Assembly: GCF_030316895.1 (NCBI RefSeq)
Contig: NZ_JASZYV010000001.1
Location: 744,001-808,000 of the forward strand
Direction: 5' to 3'
Source of the DNA: Variovorax dokdonensis
GTDB taxonomy: Bacteria; Pseudomonadota; Gammaproteobacteria; Burkholderiales; Burkholderiaceae_C
Length of the DNA: 64,000 nt
Within the stretch, counting starts at the first letter, position 1; every line of letters begins with the position of its first letter. Position numbers and translations under genes: made by a program. Positions 49,616 to 60,179 of the stretch are shown piece by piece. The notes below the pieces were generated by a model. It was not told where the DNA came from. It ran no database searches and saw only the letters and a program-made list of their open reading frames with translations.

Positions 49616-50311
49616 GTGTCGGAAAGCGCTCTGGCCGCGCTCCAAGCGCGCATTCGGCATCGGTTCTCCGATGTGCGCCTGCTCGAGCGCGCACTCACGC
49701 ACCGAAGTTTTTCTGCCGATCACAACGAGCGCCTCGAATTCCTGGGTGACTCGGTGTTGAACCTGGCGGTGTCTCACCTTCTGTACAACCGCCTTTCGCA
49801 ACTGCCTGAAGGCGATCTTTCGCGGGTGCGCGCCAATCTGGTCAAGCAGGACACCCTGCACCGATTGGCCCTCGACTTGGCGCTGCCTTCGCTCTTGCGC
49901 CTGGGCGAGGGCGAGGCCCGCTCTGGCGGCCAGAATCGGCCATCGATATTGGCGGATGCCCTCGAGGCCGTCATTGGTGCGGTCTACCTCGATGCCGGTT
50001 ACGAGTCCGCTCAGGCCCTGGTTCACCGACTGTACGAGCCGGTCAAGATCAGCGCCAGCATGGATGCTGCCGCGAAAGATCCGAAAACCGAATTGCAGGA
50101 ATGGCTCCAGGGCCACAGAATGAAGCTACCCGCCTACCGGGTGGCCGCCACGCTCGGCGCCGCGCACAAGCAGACCTTCGAGGTCGAATGCACGGTGGAA
50201 GAGCTTGGATGGAGCGAGCGCGGCATCGGTGCATCGCGCCGGGCCGGCGAGCAGGCCGCCGCCGCCGCCATGCTCCTGCGCCTGAAGGCGCGCAACCAGG
50301 GAAAGAAATGA
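49616..50311 (+). CDS. rnc: Ribonuclease III
   Basis: A 231-residue double-strand-specific RNase. The signature [16 protein letters not shown] holds metal ligands E41 and D45; [16 protein letters not shown] holds the second acidic pair. A double-stranded RNA-binding domain ends the protein ([10 protein letters not shown], then [18 protein letters not shown]). It processes rRNA precursors. It starts at GTG 49616, and its stop overlaps the era start (ATGA). The rnc-era-recO order is the classic operon. Confidence 0.97.
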   Translation: MSESALAALQARIRHRFSDVRLLERALTHRSFSADHNERLEFLGDSVLNLAVSHLLYNRLSQLPEGDLSRVRANLVKQDTLHRLALDLALPSLLRLGEGEARSGGQNRPSILADALEAVIGAVYLDAGYESAQALVHRLYEPVKISASMDAAAKDPKTELQEWLQGHRMKLPAYRVAATLGAAHKQTFEVECTVEELGWSERGIGASRRAGEQAAAAAMLLRLKARNQGKK

Positions 50312-51381
50312 GTCAGCAAACCCCCAAGCAGCCGCCACCCGCAACGCCGGAAGGCGAGCCGCAAGGCGTGGCCGATCCAATCAACGCGTCTCCGGATGGC
50401 TCGCCCCCGGAACAGGGCGACTTGCCGGCAATGCCACCCATGCCCGCGCTGCCAGAGAGCGTGCCTGGCCGCCGCTGCGGTCTGGTGGCCATCGTGGGCA
50501 AGCCCAACGTGGGCAAGTCGACGTTGCTCAATGCGCTGGTGGGCCAAAAGATCAGCATCACCTCGCGCAAGGCGCAGACCACGCGCCATCGCATCACCGG
50601 CATCCGGACTCTGGAGCAGGCTGATGGCACCGGCACGCAGTTCGTTTTCGTCGACACGCCAGGCTTCCAGACGCGCCACGCCAACGCGCTCAACCGCTCG
50701 CTCAACAAGACCGTGCTGGGTGCGGTGGGCGACGTCGACCTGATCCTTTTTGTCGTAGAAGCCGGCAGCTTCACGCCGGCCGACGCCAAGGTGGTGTCGC
50801 TGCTCGGCCAGGGCATACCGGTCCTGCTGATTGCCAACAAGCTCGACAACGTCCATCGCCGGGCCGACCTTGCACCCTGGCTGGCCAAGATGCAGCAGGA
50901 CCATGCATTTGCCGAGTACATGCCCATGTCGGCCAAGAATGCCGGCGACGTCCGGCGCCTGCTCAACCTGTGCGAAAAGTTCTTGCCCGAGCAGAACTGG
51001 TGGTACGACGCAGAAGAGCTCACTGACCGCAGTGAACGTTTTCTCGCCAGTGAGACGGTGCGCGAGAAGCTGTTCCGCCTGACTGGCGACGAGTTGCCCT
51101 ATACCTCCACCGTCGTGATCGACAAGTTCGAGGAAGAACCGCCGCAGCGCAAGGGCCAGAAGCGCCTGGTGCGCATCGCGGCCACCATCGTGGTGGAGCG
51201 CGACGGCCACAAGGCCATGGTCATCGGCGACAAGGGCGAGCGCATCAAGCGCATCGGTACCGAAGCGAGGCAGGAACTCGAGAAGCTGATGGACGCCAAG
51301 GTCTTCCTGGAGATGTGGGTCAAGGTGCGATCCGGCTGGGCCGACGACGAGGCGCGGGTGCGCTCCTTCGGCTACGAGTAA
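50308..51381 (+). CDS. era: GTPase Era with proline-rich N-terminal extension
   Basis: A 357-residue GTPase that helps 30S subunit maturation. G1 is GKPNVGKST (about 64-72), G3 [10 protein letters not shown]4 NKLDNVHRR; a KH domain ends the protein ([23 protein letters not shown] across residues 290-313). Compared with E. coli Era, about 49 residues are added at the N-terminus, with 16 prolines in the first 53 residues. The start ATG 50308 overlaps the rnc stop, supporting that the extension is translated. Confidence 0.96.
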   Translation: MSQQTPKQPPPATPEGEPQGVADPINASPDGSPPEQGDLPAMPPMPALPESVPGRRCGLVAIVGKPNVGKSTLLNALVGQKISITSRKAQTTRHRITGIRTLEQADGTGTQFVFVDTPGFQTRHANALNRSLNKTVLGAVGDVDLILFVVEAGSFTPADAKVVSLLGQGIPVLLIANKLDNVHRRADLAPWLAKMQQDHAFAEYMPMSAKNAGDVRRLLNLCEKFLPEQNWWYDAEELTDRSERFLASETVREKLFRLTGDELPYTSTVVIDKFEEEPPQRKGQKRLVRIAATIVVERDGHKAMVIGDKGERIKRIGTEARQELEKLMDAKVFLEMWVKVRSGWADDEARVRSFGYE

Positions 51382-51387
51382 TTCGCC

Positions 51388-52158
51388 ATGGCCACGCATC
51401 GTGTCGCGCACGAGCCGGCCTTCGTGCTGCATCGCTATGACTGGAGCGAATCCAGTCTCATCCTTGAGACCTTCACCCGCCAATACGGTCGCATCGCACT
51501 GGTCGCCAAAGGCGCCAAACGGCCGTCGTCCAACTTCCGGCCGGTGCTGTTGCCGCTGCAACCCTTGCACGTGAGCTTTGGCGGGGATGCGGAGATCCGC
51601 ACGCTGAAGTCCGCCGAATGGATGGGCGGCCACGTGATGCCCACCGGCGAGGCGTTGCTCGCTGGCTACTATCTCAATGAATTGCTGATGCGCCTTCTGG
51701 CTCGCGACGACCCGCATCCCGCGTTGTTCGACGCCTACGCGGGCGCCGTCGAGGTGCTGGCGGGCGACCATGCTGGCGCGCGCGGAGCCGCGCAGTCGTC
51801 GGCGCTGCGATCGTTCGAACTGATCCTGCTGCGCGAGATCGGGTTCCTGCCCGCGCTCGACGCGCAGACATCGACGCTGGCGCCGCTGGAAGCTCAGCAT
51901 CCTTATGCGCTGGTGCCCGAAGCCGGCCTGCGCGACGCGGATGAGTCCGAAAACGCACTGTCGGGCGCGCAATGGCTGGCGCTGCAGGTGGCGCTGGATG
52001 CTCGCCTGTCTTTCACCAGCACCTTGCGTGAAATCGCAGGGCTGGCCGCGGGCGGCAACGCTGCCTTGCGCCATCAGTTGCGCGTCTTGCTCAACTACCA
52101 TTGCGGCGTCGCGACGCTGCGCACGCGGCAACTGATGCGGGACCTTCAAGCACTATGA
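51388..52158 (+). CDS. recO: DNA repair protein RecO
   Basis: A 256-residue recombination mediator that loads RecA with RecR. The N-terminal OB-fold shows [27 protein letters not shown] (residues about 8-34) and [10 protein letters not shown]; the central helical domain has [24 protein letters not shown]. It lacks the zinc-binding cysteines found in some RecO proteins, as is common in this group. Its stop overlaps the pdxJ start by 4 nt. Confidence 0.95.
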   Translation: MATHRVAHEPAFVLHRYDWSESSLILETFTRQYGRIALVAKGAKRPSSNFRPVLLPLQPLHVSFGGDAEIRTLKSAEWMGGHVMPTGEALLAGYYLNELLMRLLARDDPHPALFDAYAGAVEVLAGDHAGARGAAQSSALRSFELILLREIGFLPALDAQTSTLAPLEAQHPYALVPEAGLRDADESENALSGAQWLALQVALDARLSFTSTLREIAGLAAGGNAALRHQLRVLLNYHCGVATLRTRQLMRDLQAL

Positions 52159-52907
52159 GCCATCCGACCACAGCCCTTTCGGTCAACCTGAACAAGGTCG
52201 CCCTGGTGCGCAACACGCGCCACCTGGGCATTCCCAGCGTGCCGCTCGCAGCGGCCATGTGCCTGGATGCGGGGGCGCAGGGCATCACAGTCCATCCGCG
52301 GCCGGACGAGCGCCACATCCGGCCTCATGACGTGCGCGAGTTGTCCGAACTGCTTCGCCGCGACTGGCCAGATGCCGAGTTCAACATCGAGGGCAACCCG
52401 TTTCACAACCTCATGGAATTCGTGCGCGAGCTGCGTCCGCATCAGGCCACCTTCGTGCCGGACAGCGAGGACCAGTTCACCAGCGACCACGGGTGGACCT
52501 TCCCGGACGATGCAGAGCGCCTGCGGCCCTTGATCGAGGAGTGCAAGGCCCTCGGCGTGCGCGTGAGCCTGTTCATGGACCCCGCCGCAGAGATGATGGC
52601 CGGTGCCAAGGCCGTGGGCGCGGATCGCGTGGAGCTGTATACCGAAGGCTATGCCGCCTCCCGTGGCACTTCCCGGGCAGGCACCGTGCTCGGGCTGTAT
52701 TCCCAGGCGGCTCAGGCAGCGCAGGCTGCGGGCCTGGAGGTCAACGCCGGCCATGACCTGAGCCGCGACAACCTGACTGACTTCCTGCGCGCCGTGCCGG
52801 GCGTGCGCGAGGTGTCCATCGGCCATGCCTTCATTGCCGATGCGCTGGAACTTGGCTACGCCGCCACGACGCGTGAGTACCTTCGCTGCATCGAGGATGC
52901 CCGGTGA
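52155..52907 (+). CDS. pdxJ: Pyridoxine 5'-phosphate synthase
   Basis: A 250-residue TIM-barrel enzyme that joins deoxyxylulose phosphate and aminoacetone phosphate into pyridoxine phosphate. Landmarks are [53 protein letters not shown] and [12 protein letters not shown]. It starts at ATG 52155 within the recO stop and ends in a GTGA overlap with acpS. Confidence 0.97.
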   Translation: MSHPTTALSVNLNKVALVRNTRHLGIPSVPLAAAMCLDAGAQGITVHPRPDERHIRPHDVRELSELLRRDWPDAEFNIEGNPFHNLMEFVRELRPHQATFVPDSEDQFTSDHGWTFPDDAERLRPLIEECKALGVRVSLFMDPAAEMMAGAKAVGADRVELYTEGYAASRGTSRAGTVLGLYSQAAQAAQAAGLEVNAGHDLSRDNLTDFLRAVPGVREVSIGHAFIADALELGYAATTREYLRCIEDAR

Positions 52908-53299
52908 TCTACGGGATCGGTACCGACATCTGCGACATCCGGCGCATCGCCGCCACCTTCGAGCGGCAAGGCGAGCGATTCGCAACCCGCGTGCTGGGTG
53001 ACGCTGAGCTGGCCGTGTGGCGCAGTCGCAGCACGCGCTGGCCCCAACGCGGGCTGCGTTACCTGGCAACGCGCTTTTCCGCCAAGGAGGCCTTCAGCAA
53101 GGCCATCGGCAAGGGCATGCGCTCGCCCATGAGCTGGCGGCTGTGCGAGATCCTGAATCAACCCAGCGGCCAACCGCAGATCGTCCTGCATGGCGCGCTC
53201 AAGGAATGGTTCGATGAACGCCACCTGTCCGCCCACGTTACCGTGACCGACGAATCTGACTACGCCGCCAGTTTCGTGGTGGTTGAACGCCAAGCATGA
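52904..53299 (+). CDS. acpS: Holo-ACP synthase
   Basis: A 131-residue phosphopantetheinyl transferase that activates acyl carrier protein. Metal-binding D8 is in [12 protein letters not shown] and the catalytic region is [15 protein letters not shown]. The starting GTG 52904 is inside the pdxJ stop. Its stop overlaps nagZ by 4 nt. It modifies AcpP, encoded about 13 kb away in this window. Confidence 0.96.
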   Translation: MIYGIGTDICDIRRIAATFERQGERFATRVLGDAELAVWRSRSTRWPQRGLRYLATRFSAKEAFSKAIGKGMRSPMSWRLCEILNQPSGQPQIVLHGALKEWFDERHLSAHVTVTDESDYAASFVVVERQA

Positions 53300-54384
53300 A
53301 TCGACAGACCCACCATTCGCCGCTCGTGATCGACGTCGCGGGCACCGCGTTGAGCGACGCTGACCGGCGTCGCATCCAGGACCCGATGGTCGGTGGCGTG
53401 ATCCATTTCGCTCGCAACTGGAAAGACCGCGCCGCACTGTCGGCGCTCAACCGCGAGATCAAGGCATTGCGGCCTGACATGCTGATCTGCGTCGACCAGG
53501 AAGGAGGCCGGGTTCAGCGGTTCCGCACCGACGGCTTCGCGCGGCTTCCGGCAATGCGCGCTCTGGGGCAGCTGTGGATGTCGGACGCGATGCAGGCCGT
53601 GCGGGCCGCGACCGCCTGCGGATTCGTCATGGCCGCGGAACTGCGCGCGTGTGGTGTGGACTTCAGCTTCGCGCCGGTGCTCGACCTGGACCACGGCGGC
53701 AGCGGTGTCATCGGCGACCGCAGCTTTCACCGCGACCCGCGCGTGGTGGCGCTGCTGGCCAAGAGTGTGGCGCATGGCATGCTCCAGGCGGGCATGGCCA
53801 GCTGCGGCAAGCACTTCCCGGGGCACGGGTTCGTCAAGGCCGATTCGCACGTGGCAATTCCGGTCGATCGGCGCAGCCTCAAGGTCATCCTCGCCGACGA
53901 TGCCCGGCCTTTCGAATGGATGTCCGGGACCCTGCCGGCCGTGATGCCGGCACATGTCATCTATGCCAAGGTGGATGGCCTGCCGGCCGGCTTCTCGCCG
54001 CGTTGGCTGCGGGAGATCCTGCGCGGCAAACTCGGTTTCGAAGGCGTCATCTTCAGCGATGACCTGAACATGGAGGCCGCGCGGCACCTGAAAGGCGAGC
54101 AACTCGGCTTTGCGGACGCGGCCCTGACGGCGTTGGCCGCGGGTTGCGACATGGCATTGCTGTGCAATCGCAGCGTGGGCGATGGCGCGGTGCTCGATGC
54201 CTTCTTGCACGACATGACCAGCGCCGCAAGAGACGGTCGCTGGCAACCGGACCGCGCGAGCGAGTCGCGTCGTCGCGCCTTGCTGCCGGTAGGCCCGGCG
54301 CCAGAGTGGGCCGAACTGCATGACATGCCCATTTACCGTCGCGCCGCTGCTCAGGTGCAGGCGCTCGCGGCGCAGGTTGGCTAG
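53296..54384 (+). CDS. nagZ: Beta-N-acetylhexosaminidase NagZ
   Basis: A 362-residue GH3 glycosidase of the cytosol that removes N-acetylglucosamine from anhydromuropeptides during cell-wall recycling. [11 protein letters not shown], the [14 protein letters not shown] loop with the catalytic His/Asp dyad, and the nucleophile region [13 protein letters not shown] are all present. It ends the recO-pdxJ-acpS-nagZ chain of overlapping genes. Its TAG stop lies in a CTAG shared with the stop of the convergent metallopeptidase gene. Confidence 0.97.
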   Translation: MNRQTHHSPLVIDVAGTALSDADRRRIQDPMVGGVIHFARNWKDRAALSALNREIKALRPDMLICVDQEGGRVQRFRTDGFARLPAMRALGQLWMSDAMQAVRAATACGFVMAAELRACGVDFSFAPVLDLDHGGSGVIGDRSFHRDPRVVALLAKSVAHGMLQAGMASCGKHFPGHGFVKADSHVAIPVDRRSLKVILADDARPFEWMSGTLPAVMPAHVIYAKVDGLPAGFSPRWLREILRGKLGFEGVIFSDDLNMEAARHLKGEQLGFADAALTALAAGCDMALLCNRSVGDGAVLDAFLHDMTSAARDGRWQPDRASESRRRALLPVGPAPEWAELHDMPIYRRAAAQVQALAAQVG

Positions 54385-54902
54385 CCCGGCTCAGGATTCG
54401 GCGGCGCCCAAAGCGCTTCGCCACCCACGTCCAGGTGCGTCAGGTAGAGCCGAAGATCCAGCTCGTATTGGTGATAGCTTGGCTCCATGTGCGTGCAAAG
54501 CGCGTAGAAGGCCTTGTCGTGCGCGCCTTCCTTCATGTGAGCCAGTTCGTGCACAACGATCATCCGCAGGAATTCGACGGGCACGTTGCGGAAGATGCTG
54601 GCGACCCGGATCTCGCGCTTGGCCTTGAGCTTGCCACCTTGTACTCGCGTCACGGTGGTGTGGGTGCCCAGGGCATGTCGGATCACATGCAGCTTGTTGT
54701 CGTAAGCCACTTTCGACAGCGGCCCGGCATTTCGCATGGCCTCGTTCTTCAAGGCGTCGACGTACTGGAAAAGCGCACGGTCGCTGCGTACGTCGTGGGC
54801 CGTTGGATATCGCCTCGACAGCAGCCTACCCAGCCCCGCGCCAGCGATGCAATCGCGCACCTGGGCCAGCAATCCCGCAGGATAGCCAGACAAGTACTTC
54901 AT
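54381..54902 (-). CDS. YgjP-like zinc metallopeptidase (DUF45/M48-related)
   Basis: A 173-residue protein with an HELAH motif: zinc ligands H118 and H122, catalytic E119, and a third histidine H128 in EGAHDKAFY. That short-spaced layout is typical of YgjP/DUF45 putative peptidases, which act in the cytosol and lack a signal peptide. Function is poorly known. It overlaps the upstream Hsp70-like gene by 4 nt. It shares a CTAG with the nagZ stop on the other strand. Confidence 0.85.
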   Translation of the reverse strand: MKYLSGYPAGLLAQVRDCIAGAGLGRLLSRRYPTAHDVRSDRALFQYVDALKNEAMRNAGPLSKVAYDNKLHVIRHALGTHTTVTRVQGGKLKAKREIRVASIFRNVPVEFLRMIVVHELAHMKEGAHDKAFYALCTHMEPSYHQYELDLRLYLTHLDVGGEALWAPPNPEPG

Positions 54903-56191
54903 CGCCTTGCCGTGGCGCCGAAGCGAGCGCGTGCCGCGTAGGCAAGGCCGGAGGCGACGCCGCCGAACAGGTCACCCTCGACGATGGGTACGCCAAGAAA
55001 TGTCTTGCGCAGTGCGTGCTGAAACGGCCGCAATGCAGACGAGCCACCGGTCAGGTAGATGGCCGCGACGTCGCCAGTTCGCAGTCCCGCATTGCGCACG
55101 CACGCGTGCGCGCATGCCGTCACGCCCTCCAGCAGCGCGGCCAGATGCTGATCCATGTCCTCGGAGGTCAGCAGAGCGGCCAGTCCATGCTCCACGACAT
55201 CAAGGTCGATCGACGTGGGTTGGCCAGTGATCGAGGTCTGGATCTTGGCCTGTTCGACCTCGTTGGCGATCCGGTGGCCCTGGCGGTCTTCCAGCACCGT
55301 CATCAGTCGGTCGTGCAGCCGTCGATCCTTGTAATTGGTTCGCAGCTGACGTGCCTGAGCAATCGCCTTGGGCGTCTGCTGCCAATGGATCAGGTGCCAG
55401 GTCGAGAGATCGAAGAACACGCCGCTGGGCACTTCGCGCCCGTCCGGCCCAATGTGGCGATGGCCCAGCAGGGGCATCACTCTTTCCAGGTTCAGGCGCT
55501 GGTCGTAGTCGGTCCCGCCGATGTGAACCCCGGTCGTGGCCAGGATGTCATGGGTACGGCTTTCCTGAGCGACGCGCTCGGGCCCAAGGCGAACCACGGT
55601 GAAGTCAGAGGTGCCGCCGCCGATGTCGACGACCAGGACCAGCGTTTCGCGCGTCACGCGTTGTTCGTAGTCGAAAGCCGCTGCGATCGGCTCCAACTGA
55701 AAGGCAATGTCGCGAAAACCTGCGCTTTGCGCGGCCAGGCGCAGACCTTCTTCCGCTCGCGCGTCGCGCTTCGGATCGTCGTCGACAAAATGGACCGGGC
55801 GGCCAATGACCACCTGCGAAGGACGTTGGCCCAGCTCGACCTCGGCGCGACTGCACAGCTCGTGCAGGTAGCGTGCGACGATGTCCTGGAAGCTCACCAG
55901 ACCGTCGTACACGGCCGTGGTCTCCTGCATGAGTGGCGTTCCCAGCAGGCTCTTGAGCGAGCGCATCAGGCGGCCTTCGGTGCCGGCGAGGTACTGGGCG
56001 ATTGCGTCGCGGCCGAAGTGTGTACGCCGCTCTTCGGCATTGAAGAAGAGAGCGGTCGGCATGGCCGTCGCTTCTCCTTCTATGGGCAGCAGCCGGGCCG
56101 TTGCCGAGGCCGGGGCGAAGGCCACCGCCGAATTCGATGTGCCGAAATCGACACCGATGGGCGTGGCCACGGCTGCGCGGGCGTCGTTCAA
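54899..56191 (-). CDS. Hsp70-like protein (YegD type)
   Basis: A 430-residue actin-fold ATPase lacking the Hsp70 substrate-binding domain. Phosphate 1 is [13 protein letters not shown], phosphate 2 [14 protein letters not shown] and the adenosine motif [22 protein letters not shown] is the connect region. It resembles YegD, a chaperone homologue of unknown role. The likely start is TTG 56191 in a TTGA overlap with the lysS stop; GTG 56170 is an alternative. It is cotranscribed with lysS and the metallopeptidase. Confidence 0.88.
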   Translation of the reverse strand: MNDARAAVATPIGVDFGTSNSAVAFAPASATARLLPIEGEATAMPTALFFNAEERRTHFGRDAIAQYLAGTEGRLMRSLKSLLGTPLMQETTAVYDGLVSFQDIVARYLHELCSRAEVELGQRPSQVVIGRPVHFVDDDPKRDARAEEGLRLAAQSAGFRDIAFQLEPIAAAFDYEQRVTRETLVLVVDIGGGTSDFTVVRLGPERVAQESRTHDILATTGVHIGGTDYDQRLNLERVMPLLGHRHIGPDGREVPSGVFFDLSTWHLIHWQQTPKAIAQARQLRTNYKDRRLHDRLMTVLEDRQGHRIANEVEQAKIQTSITGQPTSIDLDVVEHGLAALLTSEDMDQHLAALLEGVTACAHACVRNAGLRTGDVAAIYLTGGSSALRPFQHALRKTFLGVPIVEGDLFGGVASGLAYAARARFGATARR

Positions 56192-57723
56192 GCTTCGCGG
56201 CGCAGCGCGGGAAAGAGGATGACGTCGCGGATGCTTGGCGAATCGGTCAGCAGCATCATGAGGCGGTCGATCCCGATGCCGCAGCCGCCGGTGGGTGGCA
56301 TGCCGTATTCGAGTGCGCGCACGAAGTCGTGATCGAAGAACATGGCCTCGTCGTCGCCGCTGTCTTTGGCCGCGACCTGGGCGTTGAACCGCGCGGCCTG
56401 GTCCTCGGCGTCGTTGAGCTCAGAGAAGCCGTTGCCGAACTCGCGGCCGGTGATGTAGAGCTCGAAGCGCTCCGTCACTTCGGGCCGCTCGTCATTCGCG
56501 CGCGCCAGGGGCGAAATTTCGGTCGGATGCTCCATGATGAAGGTGGGCTGCCACAGCTTTTCTTCCACCTTTTCTTCGAAGTACATGACCTGGAGGCTGG
56601 CCAGCGTGCGGCCGGACAGCCTGTCCTTTTCCTCGGAAAGCCCGAGCTTCTTCAGCTCGGCGCGTAGCCAGTCGGCGTCGTCGACACGCTCGCCCGCGTC
56701 CGTGTGGGCGAGGATGGCTTCGCGGATCGTCAGGCGCGCGAACGGGGCGGCCAGATCCACGGCCTTGCCTTGGTACTCGAGCTGCAAGCTGCCCACTGTC
56801 TTTTGCGCGATCGTGCGGATCAGCGATTCGGTGAAGTCCATCAGGTCGCGGTAGTTCCAGTAGGCCGCGTAGAACTCCATCATCGTGAACTCGGGGTTGT
56901 GGCGAACCGAGATCCCTTCGTTGCGGTAGCTCCGATTGATTTCGAACACCCGCTCGAATCCGCCAACGATCAGGCGCTTGAGATACAGCTCGGGCGCGAT
57001 GCGCAAGAACATCTCCTGGTCGAGCGCGTTGTGGTGCGTCTTGAATGGCTTGGCGTTCGCACCCCCAGGAATGGGATGCAGCATGGGCGTCTCGACCTCC
57101 AGGAAGTCGTTGGCCACCATGAATTCGCGAAGGGCGCTCACCGCACGGCTACGGCGCGCAAAGCGCTCGCGGGCTGATTCGTCGGTGATCAGGTCGACGT
57201 AGCGTTGGCGGTACTTCTGCTCCTGATCGGCCATGCCGTGGAACTTGTCGGGCAGTGGGCGCAGGCTCTTGGTGAGCAGGCGCAGGCGAGTGACGTGGAT
57301 CGACAACTCGCCGGTCTTGGTCTTCATCAGCGTGCCTTCGGCGCCGACGATGTCGCCCAGGTCCCATCGCTTGAAGTCGGCGTAAGCCTCTTCGCCGATG
57401 GCGTCGCGCGTCACGTAGAGCTGAATGCGGCCGGTGGCGTCCTGCACCGTGGCGAAGCTCGCCTTGCCCATGACGCGCTTGAGCATCATGCGCCCGGCGA
57501 CGCTGACGGCAACCGGCTGCTCCTGCAGCGCTTCCGCCGTCGATTGGCCGTGCGTCCCCAGCAGCGCTGCTGCGCGCTGTTCCGGCTTGAAATCGTTGGG
57601 GAACGCCACGCCCTTGCCGTCGGCCTGGGCAGCGCGCAGCAGCTTCAGTTTTTCGCGGCGCTCGGCGATCAACTGGTTGTCATCGGACGCGGGTGCTGCG
57701 GCGGGGGGCGTGACTTGAGTCAT
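56188..57723 (-). CDS. lysS: Lysyl-tRNA synthetase (class II)
   Basis: A 511-residue class II synthetase that charges tRNA-Lys. An OB-fold anticodon domain ([21 protein letters not shown]) is followed by motif 1 ([21 protein letters not shown]), motif 2 ([24 protein letters not shown] across residues 262-285) and motif 3 ([13 protein letters not shown]). Start ATG 57723. The 224-bp upstream gap contains a TAAAAT -10 candidate at 57877-57872 on this strand. Confidence 0.98.
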   Translation of the reverse strand: MTQVTPPAAAPASDDNQLIAERREKLKLLRAAQADGKGVAFPNDFKPEQRAAALLGTHGQSTAEALQEQPVAVSVAGRMMLKRVMGKASFATVQDATGRIQLYVTRDAIGEEAYADFKRWDLGDIVGAEGTLMKTKTGELSIHVTRLRLLTKSLRPLPDKFHGMADQEQKYRQRYVDLITDESARERFARRSRAVSALREFMVANDFLEVETPMLHPIPGGANAKPFKTHHNALDQEMFLRIAPELYLKRLIVGGFERVFEINRSYRNEGISVRHNPEFTMMEFYAAYWNYRDLMDFTESLIRTIAQKTVGSLQLEYQGKAVDLAAPFARLTIREAILAHTDAGERVDDADWLRAELKKLGLSEEKDRLSGRTLASLQVMYFEEKVEEKLWQPTFIMEHPTEISPLARANDERPEVTERFELYITGREFGNGFSELNDAEDQAARFNAQVAAKDSGDDEAMFFDHDFVRALEYGMPPTGGCGIGIDRLMMLLTDSPSIRDVILFPALRREA

Positions 57724-57871
57724 GAGAGTTCTTGAGTCGAAAAGGGCATTGCCTGAGCGCGCGAGCAGACTTGGTCGCTCAGAAAGACGCGTTCAGAAAA
57801 AAGCTGGGCGGCTGATGCTGTGTTCTGCCGGCTAGCGGCCGAAAAGCCTGTCGGCAGATGCATAACCATCC

Positions 57872-57877
57872 ATTTTA
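57872..57877 (-). promoter_or_regulatory. Candidate -10 for lysS
   Basis: On the minus strand TAAAAT reads from 57877 to 57872 within TTTAAAATGG, 149 bp before the lysS start. No good -35 is visible. A stem CTGCCG/CGGCAG lies in the leader near 57827-57857. Confidence 0.35.
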
Positions 57878-57947
57878 AAGGGCCGGCGCCGCTTGGACTG
57901 CGGCGAACGAGCGCCAGGGCGTGTCGACTAGCGATGCCAGTGCGGCG

Positions 57948-58595
57948 TCAACCTTTGGTGATGCCGCTGCGCGCCAGCAGGTCGTCGACCAGTTCCAGTC
58001 GCATCAATGGGTTGTCGAGCGCCATCATGCGTTGCTTCAGCTCAGGGGGCATGGGCAGCAATTCGCACCAGCGATTGGCCACCCAGCCGCAGTCGTCGAG
58101 CCGATGCGGCGTTGGAATCGGTGAGCGCACCGCATCCTGCGCTGGCGCCTGCTCGCGCATTTCCAGCGTTGCGATCACCTGACGCAAGGCTTGAGCGCAG
58201 GGCAGGAGATCTTCGGGGATGGACACCGCCACGTCGTCGGCCATCCATTGCACCTTGGCGATCCACAGGCCGTTCTTCTGTTGCTCGCTTTCATGGATGC
58301 GAAACCGACGCGTGCCGCGGCATTCGATGCGAAGCAGTGCGGGTTGCAGCGCTTCATAGTGGGTGATCTCCGCCAGCGTGCCGACGTCCGAAAAGCGTTC
58401 AACCTCGGCGCCGGCCACGCGCACCTCGGATCCGTGCGTCAGCGCCACGACGCCAAACGGCGATTGCAACTGATGGGCCTGGTTCACCATCTGCAAGTAG
58501 CGCAGCTCGAAAACCCGAAGCGGCAGCAAGCCATCGGGAAAGAGAACGCTCCCAAGAGGGAACAGCGGCAGGGCAATCAGGTCGGTGGGGGTCAT
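57948..58595 (-). CDS. LON substrate-binding domain protein
   Basis: A 215-residue protein with only the N-terminal (substrate-recognition) domain of Lon protease: LIALPLFPLGSVLFPDGLLPLRVFELRYLQMV spread over residues 5-36, then FGVVALTHG and VGTLAEITHYE. No ATPase or protease domain follows. Such stand-alone proteins are common in proteobacteria and of unknown function. ATG 58595 is chosen over the preceding TTG. It is divergent from the YggT gene, 53 bp away. Confidence 0.88.
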   Translation of the reverse strand: MTPTDLIALPLFPLGSVLFPDGLLPLRVFELRYLQMVNQAHQLQSPFGVVALTHGSEVRVAGAEVERFSDVGTLAEITHYEALQPALLRIECRGTRRFRIHESEQQKNGLWIAKVQWMADDVAVSIPEDLLPCAQALRQVIATLEMREQAPAQDAVRSPIPTPHRLDDCGWVANRWCELLPMPPELKQRMMALDNPLMRLELVDDLLARSGITKG

Positions 58596-58648
58596 CAAGA
58601 GCTTTCAGCGTCGTTATCATCGCACCCGGTTCCATCAGCGGCCCCCTC

Positions 58649-59206
58649 ATGTTCGACGAAATCACTTCGCTTATTCTCAATGTGGTTGCAGGCTTGCTTG
58701 GCGGTGCCTGCCTGCTGCGGCTCTACATGCAGTACCACAGGGTGCCCTTCGGCAACCCGCTCGGGAGCTTCGTCTTCGCCATTACCGACTGGATCGTGCT
58801 GCCGCTGCGGCGTGTGGTGCCCGCATTCCGGCGGTGGGACCTGGCCAGCCTGATCGCCGCTTGGCTGCTGGTGCTTGTCAAGTTCCTGCTGTTCTTCTTG
58901 CTCGTTGGAGCAAGCGTTCGCTTTGCCGCGTTGCCCCTGCTTTCGTTGATCGGGTTGCTGCGACTGGCCGTGTCGGGCTTGACTGCGCTGCTGGTGGTTT
59001 ACGCCATCCTGTCTTGGGTGCCCACCGCGTCCTCGATGCTTCACGACCTGCTCGAACGGCTTGCGCTGCCGCTGGTGCGCCCGATGCGCAAGGTTGTGCC
59101 GCTGGTGGGTGGGGTCGACCTGTCGGTGGTCGTGGTGATCGTCCTGCTGCAGATCCTGGACATCGTGCTGCGCAACGCCGAAGCCTGGGCCTTTTCGTTG
59201 GGCTGA
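58649..59206 (+). CDS. YggT family membrane protein
   Basis: A 185-residue integral membrane protein with two YGGT repeats, each a helix pair. The first repeat has RLYMQYHRVPFGNPLGSFVFAITDWIVLPLRR (residues about 23-54) and the second ILSWVPTASSMLHDLLERLALPLVRPMRK. It has been linked to osmotic shock and cell-surface assembly in other bacteria, without a clear mechanism. It is followed by a strong stem-loop shared with the convergent accD. Confidence 0.9.
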   Translation: MFDEITSLILNVVAGLLGGACLLRLYMQYHRVPFGNPLGSFVFAITDWIVLPLRRVVPAFRRWDLASLIAAWLLVLVKFLLFFLLVGASVRFAALPLLSLIGLLRLAVSGLTALLVVYAILSWVPTASSMLHDLLERLALPLVRPMRKVVPLVGGVDLSVVVVIVLLQILDIVLRNAEAWAFSLG

Positions 59207-59212
59207 TGCGAC

Positions 59213-59235
59213 AAGCCCCGCTCAGGGCGGGGCTT
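59213..59235. terminator. Bidirectional stem-loop between yggT and accD
   Basis: AAGCCCCGC (59213-59221) pairs with GCGGGGCTT (59227-59235): a 9-bp perfect stem with a 5-nt loop between two converging genes. No long T-run on either side, but the position strongly suggests a shared transcription end. Confidence 0.6.
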
Positions 59236-59259
59236 GGCACGTTCTTGATGCAGTCTTGA

Positions 59260-60132
59260 TCAGGACACCGCGTCTGCCGGTTGGCGAAGCAGCATGGCCA
59301 GCGTGCTGGCGATGGTCTTGCGCAGTTCCCGCCGATCGCAGATGAAGTCGACGGCGCCCTTCTCCTGCAGGAATTCGGCGCGCTGGAAGCCCTCGGGCAG
59401 CTTCACGCGAACGGTGGATTCGATCACTCGCGGGCCCGCGAAGCCGATCAGCGCCTTCGGTTCCGCGATCACGACGTCGCCCATGAACGCAAAGCCGGCG
59501 CTCACGCCGCCCATCGTCGGATCGGTCAGGACGCTGATGTAGGGCAGGCCCTTCTTGGCGAGGCGGGTCAGTGCAGCGTTGGTCTTGGCCATCTGCATGA
59601 GCGAGAGCAGGCCCTCCTGCATCCGCGCGCCGCCGGTGGCGGTGAAGCACAGGAAAGGAACCTTCTGTTCGATGGCCGTCTCCACCCCGCGAACGAAGCG
59701 TTCGCCCACCACGCTGCCCATGCTGCCGCCCATGAACTCGAACTCGAAGCAGGCGGCCACCACGTTGATGGTGTGGACTGAGCCGCCCATCACCACCAGC
59801 GCGTCGGTTTCCCCGGTGTTTTCCAGGGCCTCCTTGAGGCGTTCGGGGTACTTGCGGCTGTCCTTGAACTTCAGAGCGTCCACCGGTAGCACTTCCTGGC
59901 CGATCTCGTAGCGGCCTTCCGCGTCGAGGAAGGCGTCGAGCCGCGCGCGTGCGCCAATGCGATGGTGATGTGCGCAGTTCGGGCAGACGTTCTGGTTGTG
60001 CTCCAGGTCGGTCTTGTAGAGGACGGTGTCACAGCTCGGGCACTTGATCCACAGGCCTTCAGGCATTTGACGCCGCTCGCTGGGCGGGGTCTGCGAGATC
60101 TTCGGGGGAAGCAGTTTTTCAAGCCAGCTCAT
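59260..60132 (-). CDS. accD: Acetyl-CoA carboxylase carboxyltransferase subunit beta
   Basis: A 290-residue subunit that, with AccA, transfers carboxyl from biotin to acetyl-CoA, making malonyl-CoA for the fab genes. [12 protein letters not shown] begins the protein; the zinc ribbon has [13 protein letters not shown] and VCPNCAHHH; the crotonase core shows [21 protein letters not shown] (residues 161-181) and [12 protein letters not shown]. Start ATG 60132 has AGGAG upstream. The frame remains open upstream without similarity. Confidence 0.98.
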   Translation of the reverse strand: MSWLEKLLPPKISQTPPSERRQMPEGLWIKCPSCDTVLYKTDLEHNQNVCPNCAHHHRIGARARLDAFLDAEGRYEIGQEVLPVDALKFKDSRKYPERLKEALENTGETDALVVMGGSVHTINVVAACFEFEFMGGSMGSVVGERFVRGVETAIEQKVPFLCFTATGGARMQEGLLSLMQMAKTNAALTRLAKKGLPYISVLTDPTMGGVSAGFAFMGDVVIAEPKALIGFAGPRVIESTVRVKLPEGFQRAEFLQEKGAVDFICDRRELRKTIASTLAMLLRQPADAVS

Positions 60133-60179
60133 GTTCTTTCGCTCCTGGTGCGGGCAGTATTGTGCAGCAGGCGGGCTTT

